Positions 5,841-8,745 of a stretch of 8,745 bases of DNA are shown one piece after another (position 1 is the first letter of the stretch; every line of letters starts with the position of its first letter). Made by a program: the position numbers and the translations under genes. The notes beneath the pieces were generated by a model. That model saw only the letters and a program-made list of their open reading frames with translations, was not told where the DNA came from and made no database searches. Source of the DNA: an uncultured Oscillospiraceae bacterium. GTDB taxonomy: Bacteria; Bacillota; Clostridia; Oscillospirales; Oscillospiraceae. The stretch spans positions 1 to 8,745 of the forward strand of contig CAJULZ010000110.1 in NCBI GenBank assembly GCA_910587205.1, given 5' to 3'.

Positions 5841-7763
5841 ATGAGAAAAAGGATACTGCTCAATCAGGCTGTTTGGCGTTTCACCGATATGGGCGGCTCC
5901 ACACAGGAGGTTGCCCTCCCCCATACTTGGAATGCCATTGATGGCCAGGACGGGGGAAACGACTATCGGCGGGGGACGTGCGTCTATGAAAAGACATTCC
6001 CCAGGCCGGAATTTTCAGCGGACGAGCGGGTGTACCTGGAATTCCAGGGGGCAAACGCCTCGGCAACGGTGGAGCTCAACGGCCAGACGGTGGGCACCCA
6101 CGACGGCGGCTACTCCACCTTCCGCTGGGACGTGACGGATTTCCTCCAGGACGAAAACCAGCTCACCGTCCACGTGGACAACAGCGTCAACGACCGGGTG
6201 TACCCCCAGAAGGCGGACTTCACCTTCTACGGCGGCATCTACCGGGACGTGCTGCTGGTGATCGTCAACAAAGACCACTTCGACCTGGACTACTTTGGCG
6301 GCCCGGGCCTGAAGGTCACCCCCACGGTGGAGGGGAAGGACGGTCGGGTGCGGGTGGAGGCATTCCACAATGCGGGGAATGCCCGGGTGAAGGTAAAGCT
6401 GTTGGACGCGGACGGCAGCGCTGTGGCCGAGGGCGAGGGGGCCGACCTCACCCTCACCATTCCCGGCGTTTGCCTGTGGGACGGCGTGAAGGATCCGTAC
6501 CTCTACACCTGCCAGGCCACCCTGGAGGTGGGCGGCCGGGACGTGGACCAGGTGTCCGCCCGGTTCGGCGTGCGCACCTTCTCCGTGGACCCGGAAAAAG
6601 GCTTTTTTCTCAACGGGCGGCCTTACCCGCTCCGCGGCGTCTCCCGCCACCAGGACTGGAAGGGGCTGGGCAACGCCATCACAAAGGAGCACCACGATGC
6701 CGACATGGCCCTCATCCGGGAGATGGGCGCCAACACCATCCGGCTGGCCCACTACCAGCACGACCAGTATTTCTACGACCTGTGCGACCAGTACGGCATG
6801 GTGGTGTGGGCGGAGATCCCCTATATCTCGGAGCATATGCCCAACGGCCGGGACAACACCATCTCCCAGGCAAAGGAGCTGATCATCCAGAACTACAACC
6901 ACCCCTGCATTGTGGTGTGGGGCGTGTCCAACGAGATCACCATCTCCACCAAGGACAAAAAAGATATGCTGGACAACCACCGGGCCCTCAACGACCTGTA
7001 CCATCAGCTGGATCCCACCCGGCTGACCACCCTGGCCTGCTACGCCATGTGCGGGCCGTTCAACAAGTCGGCACATATTACAGACGTGGTGTCATGGAAC
7101 CTCTACCTGGGCTGGTATGTGCCGGGGCTGTTCCTCAACGACCTCTGGATCGATTTTTTCCACAAATGCTACCCTGACCGTCCGCTGGGCTACTCAGAGT
7201 ACGGCTGCGAGGCCATGCCCAGCCTGCACTCCTCCAAGCCCCGCCGGGGGGACCACACTGAGGAATACCAGTGTATCTATCACGAGTATATGCTCCGCTG
7301 TTTTAAGCACCGCCCCTTCTTGTGGGCTACCCATGTGTGGAATATGTTTGACTTCGCAGCCGATGCCCGGGATCAGGGCGGCGAGCCGGGGATGAACCAC
7401 AAGGGGCTGGTGACCTTCGACCGGCAGACGCGCAAGGATAGCTTTTACCTCTACAAGGCGTGGTGGAGCGGGGAACCCTTTGTCCACATCTGCGGCAGGC
7501 GGTACGTTGACCGGCCTGAGGCGGTCACCACGGTGAAAATGTATTCCAACCAGCCCAAGGTGGCGCTGTACGCCAACGGTAAGCTGGTGGAGGAGAAGGA
7601 CGGCGACAAAGTATTTGAATTCAAGGTGCCGCTGGAGGGTGAGGTGGAGTTGAGGGCCGAGGCGGGCGGCTGCGCCGACCAGTGCGCCATCCGGAAGGTA
7701 GACGCGCCCAACCCGGCGTACAAGCTCCAGGGAAAGAGCTCCAACAGCGCCAACTGGGTCTGA
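5841..7763 (+). CDS. GH2 beta-galactosidase-like glycosidase, cytoplasmic
   Basis: This 640-residue glycoside hydrolase family 2 enzyme should cleave terminal beta-galactosides or a related beta-glycoside. It has no signal peptide, so it acts in the cytoplasm on imported sugar. The domain order is a jelly-roll sugar-binding domain (about 1-145, with LPHTWN and FYGGIYRDV), an Ig-like domain (about 150-248), a TIM barrel (about 252-548) and a C-terminal beta domain (about 555-615, with VKMYSNQPKVALYANG). The acid/base is E365 in GVSNE and the nucleophile is E453 in YSEYG. WNMFDF (500-505) and KGLVTFDR (521-528) are typical of compact Clostridia GH2 beta-galactosidases, which are much shorter than E. 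coli LacZ. N519-H-K521 falls where beta-glucuronidases carry their N-x-K motif, so the sugar specificity is not certain. The gene starts 53 bp after the esterase stop, and the symporter gene follows closely. Confidence 0.92.
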   Translation: MRKRILLNQAVWRFTDMGGSTQEVALPHTWNAIDGQDGGNDYRRGTCVYEKTFPRPEFSADERVYLEFQGANASATVELNGQTVGTHDGGYSTFRWDVTDFLQDENQLTVHVDNSVNDRVYPQKADFTFYGGIYRDVLLVIVNKDHFDLDYFGGPGLKVTPTVEGKDGRVRVEAFHNAGNARVKVKLLDADGSAVAEGEGADLTLTIPGVCLWDGVKDPYLYTCQATLEVGGRDVDQVSARFGVRTFSVDPEKGFFLNGRPYPLRGVSRHQDWKGLGNAITKEHHDADMALIREMGANTIRLAHYQHDQYFYDLCDQYGMVVWAEIPYISEHMPNGRDNTISQAKELIIQNYNHPCIVVWGVSNEITISTKDKKDMLDNHRALNDLYHQLDPTRLTTLACYAMCGPFNKSAHITDVVSWNLYLGWYVPGLFLNDLWIDFFHKCYPDRPLGYSEYGCEAMPSLHSSKPRRGDHTEEYQCIYHEYMLRCFKHRPFLWATHVWNMFDFAADARDQGGEPGMNHKGLVTFDRQTRKDSFYLYKAWWSGEPFVHICGRRYVDRPEAVTTVKMYSNQPKVALYANGKLVEEKDGDKVFEFKVPLEGEVELRAEAGGCADQCAIRKVDAPNPAYKLQGKSSNSANWV

Positions 7764-7767
7764 GAAA

Positions 7768-7774
7768 AAGGAGG
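7768..7774 (+). promoter_or_regulatory. Ribosome binding site of the symporter gene
   Basis: AAGGAGG precedes two in-frame ATGs: 7778 with a 3-base gap and 7784 with a 9-base gap. The second has the more usual spacing, so I use 7784. The choice changes the protein by only two residues. Confidence 0.75.
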
Positions 7775-7783
7775 ACAATGAGT

Positions 7784-8745
7784 ATGAGCCAAGAACCGAC
7801 AACCGCCCTAAACCGGGCAAAGCCCTACCAGCTGGTGCTGTTCCCCCTGAACAACGGCGCCACCAATGTGTATTTCGTCCTGATTTTGTCCTATGTGGCC
7901 CAGTTTGGCGACAATATCCTGAAGCTGGGTATCTTTGCCTCCCTGATGGTGACCATCATGCGGGTGGCCGATGCCGTCACCGACCCCATCATCGGGGCCA
8001 TGATGGACCGCACCAGCACGAAAATCGGCAAGTTCCGGCCCTTCATGATCCTGGGCAGCGCCGTCATGGCGGTGAGTGTGGTCTGCCTGTATATCCTCAC
8101 CCCGTTCATCCCCGAGACCATGATGTGGCTGCGTTATGTGGCCTTTGTGGTGATCTATTTCGTCTGGGTCATCGGCTATACCTTCCAGACTTCCTGCACC
8201 CGGGCGGGCCAGACCGTGCTCACCAACGACCCCAACCAGCGGCCCATGTTCACCATCTTCAACACTGTGGGCTCCCTGCTGGGCATGGGGGTCATGCAGT
8301 TCATGATCCCCCTGGTGAAGGGGATGTACGATGTGAAGGACGCGGCGGGCAACGTCATCGTGTCCGGCTACTCCGACCCGGCGGTGTTCCGCATCATTAC
8401 CCCCATCGGCATCGCCATCTCCGTGCTGCTCACTGCCCTGGCCATCATCGGCATCGCCGAAAAGGACAACCCCAAGTACTACGGCATCGGCGGCACCCAG
8501 GAGAAGGTGAAGATGTCCGAATATGTGGAGATCATCAAAAACAACAAGCCCATGCAGCGGCTGATGGTGGCGGGTGCGGGATGCAAGCTGGCCCTGGCCA
8601 TCGCCACCAACACCACCGTCCTGCTGGCCCTGTACGGCATCCTGATGGGCAATTACAATTCCCTGTACCTGCCCATGATGGTGCTGGGCTACGTGTGCGC
8701 GGTGCCCTTCTTCCTGCTCAGTATGCGCACCTCCCAGAAGCTGGG
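7784..8745 (+). CDS. GPH-family (MelB-type) sugar:cation symporter (3' partial)
   Basis: This gene encodes the first 320 residues of a glycoside-pentoside-hexuronide symporter, a multi-helix membrane protein that imports sugars or glycosides with Na+ or H+. The frame is open to the end of the window, so the C-terminal part (usually about 450-500 residues in total) is missing. Strong hydrophobic segments alternate with short loops. The family signature after helix 2 is clear: R60-V-A-D63-A-V-T-D67-P-I-I-G, then MMDRTSTKIGKFRPF. D63 and D67 line up with the two MelB aspartates (D55, D59) that bind the coupling cation; this alignment was done by eye. A charged cytoplasmic loop (about 225-260, with EKDNPKYYG) separates the two halves. 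It starts 20 bp after the GH2 stop with a strong ribosome binding site, so import and intracellular cleavage are probably co-expressed. The likely cargo is the GH2 substrate; its identity is unknown. Confidence 0.92.
   Translation, partial: MSQEPTTALNRAKPYQLVLFPLNNGATNVYFVLILSYVAQFGDNILKLGIFASLMVTIMRVADAVTDPIIGAMMDRTSTKIGKFRPFMILGSAVMAVSVVCLYILTPFIPETMMWLRYVAFVVIYFVWVIGYTFQTSCTRAGQTVLTNDPNQRPMFTIFNTVGSLLGMGVMQFMIPLVKGMYDVKDAAGNVIVSGYSDPAVFRIITPIGIAISVLLTALAIIGIAEKDNPKYYGIGGTQEKVKMSEYVEIIKNNKPMQRLMVAGAGCKLALAIATNTTVLLALYGILMGNYNSLYLPMMVLGYVCAVPFFLLSMRTSQKL

Noticed and set aside
5809..5842. Possible promoter between the second esterase and GH2 genes: TTGACA at 5809-5814
   Set aside because: No acceptable -10 box lies 16-18 bases downstream; the nearest candidate, GATTAT at 5837, has about 22 bases of spacing and overlaps the start codon. 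Probably chance.
6015..7076. Antisense open frame of 353 codons opposite the GH2 gene, with another at 7194-7820
   Set aside because: Both lie opposite a GH2 gene with catalytic residues in place. The reverse-strand products look like codon-bias shadows and show no domain.
6470..7177. A 235-codon + strand frame inside the GH2 gene
   Set aside because: It is a second-frame shadow rich in Pro, Gly, Arg and His, wholly inside the GH2 catalytic region, with no motif of its own.

Overview
The window is GC-rich and densely coded, with every gene on the + strand. It reads as one stretch of a carbohydrate-use operon. GGAGG-type ribosome binding sites, lipobox lipoproteins, single-helix membrane anchors instead of outer-membrane machinery, and a domain-permuted GH3 enzyme all point to a Gram-positive anaerobe. 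A high-GC gut Clostridia member (Oscillospirales-like) is my best guess. That placement is inferred from style, not from a marker gene.

Layout: (1) 1-3021 is a 5'-truncated, circularly permuted GH3 beta-glycosidase with a C-terminal membrane helix. (2) 3043-3735 is a small lipoprotein of unknown function, 21 bp downstream. (3) 3761-3802 is a perfect 15-bp hairpin with a weak T-rich tail, the only terminator-like element. (4) 3836-4882 is a membrane-anchored SGNH esterase with an Ig-like domain. (5) 4879-5787 is a second SGNH esterase, a lipoprotein, overlapping the first by ATGA. (6) 5841-7763 is a cytoplasmic GH2 beta-galactosidase-like enzyme. (7) 7784-8745 is the start of a GPH/MelB-type sugar:cation symporter that runs off the window. 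No gene-free stretch exceeds about 105 bp. I saw no RNA genes, mobile elements, CRISPR arrays or attachment sites.

How the genes could work together (inference): the GH3 and the two SGNH hydrolases are tethered to the outer face of the cell membrane. There they could trim an acylated, beta-linked oligosaccharide or glycoside. The GPH symporter would import the product, and the soluble GH2 enzyme would split it inside the cell. The paired esterases, held by two different anchors, suggest that the substrate carries acyl groups that must come off before or during uptake. The component families are known. The least explained parts are the 230-residue lipoprotein, the divergence between the esterase paralogs, and the NGP variant in the GH3 active-site region.
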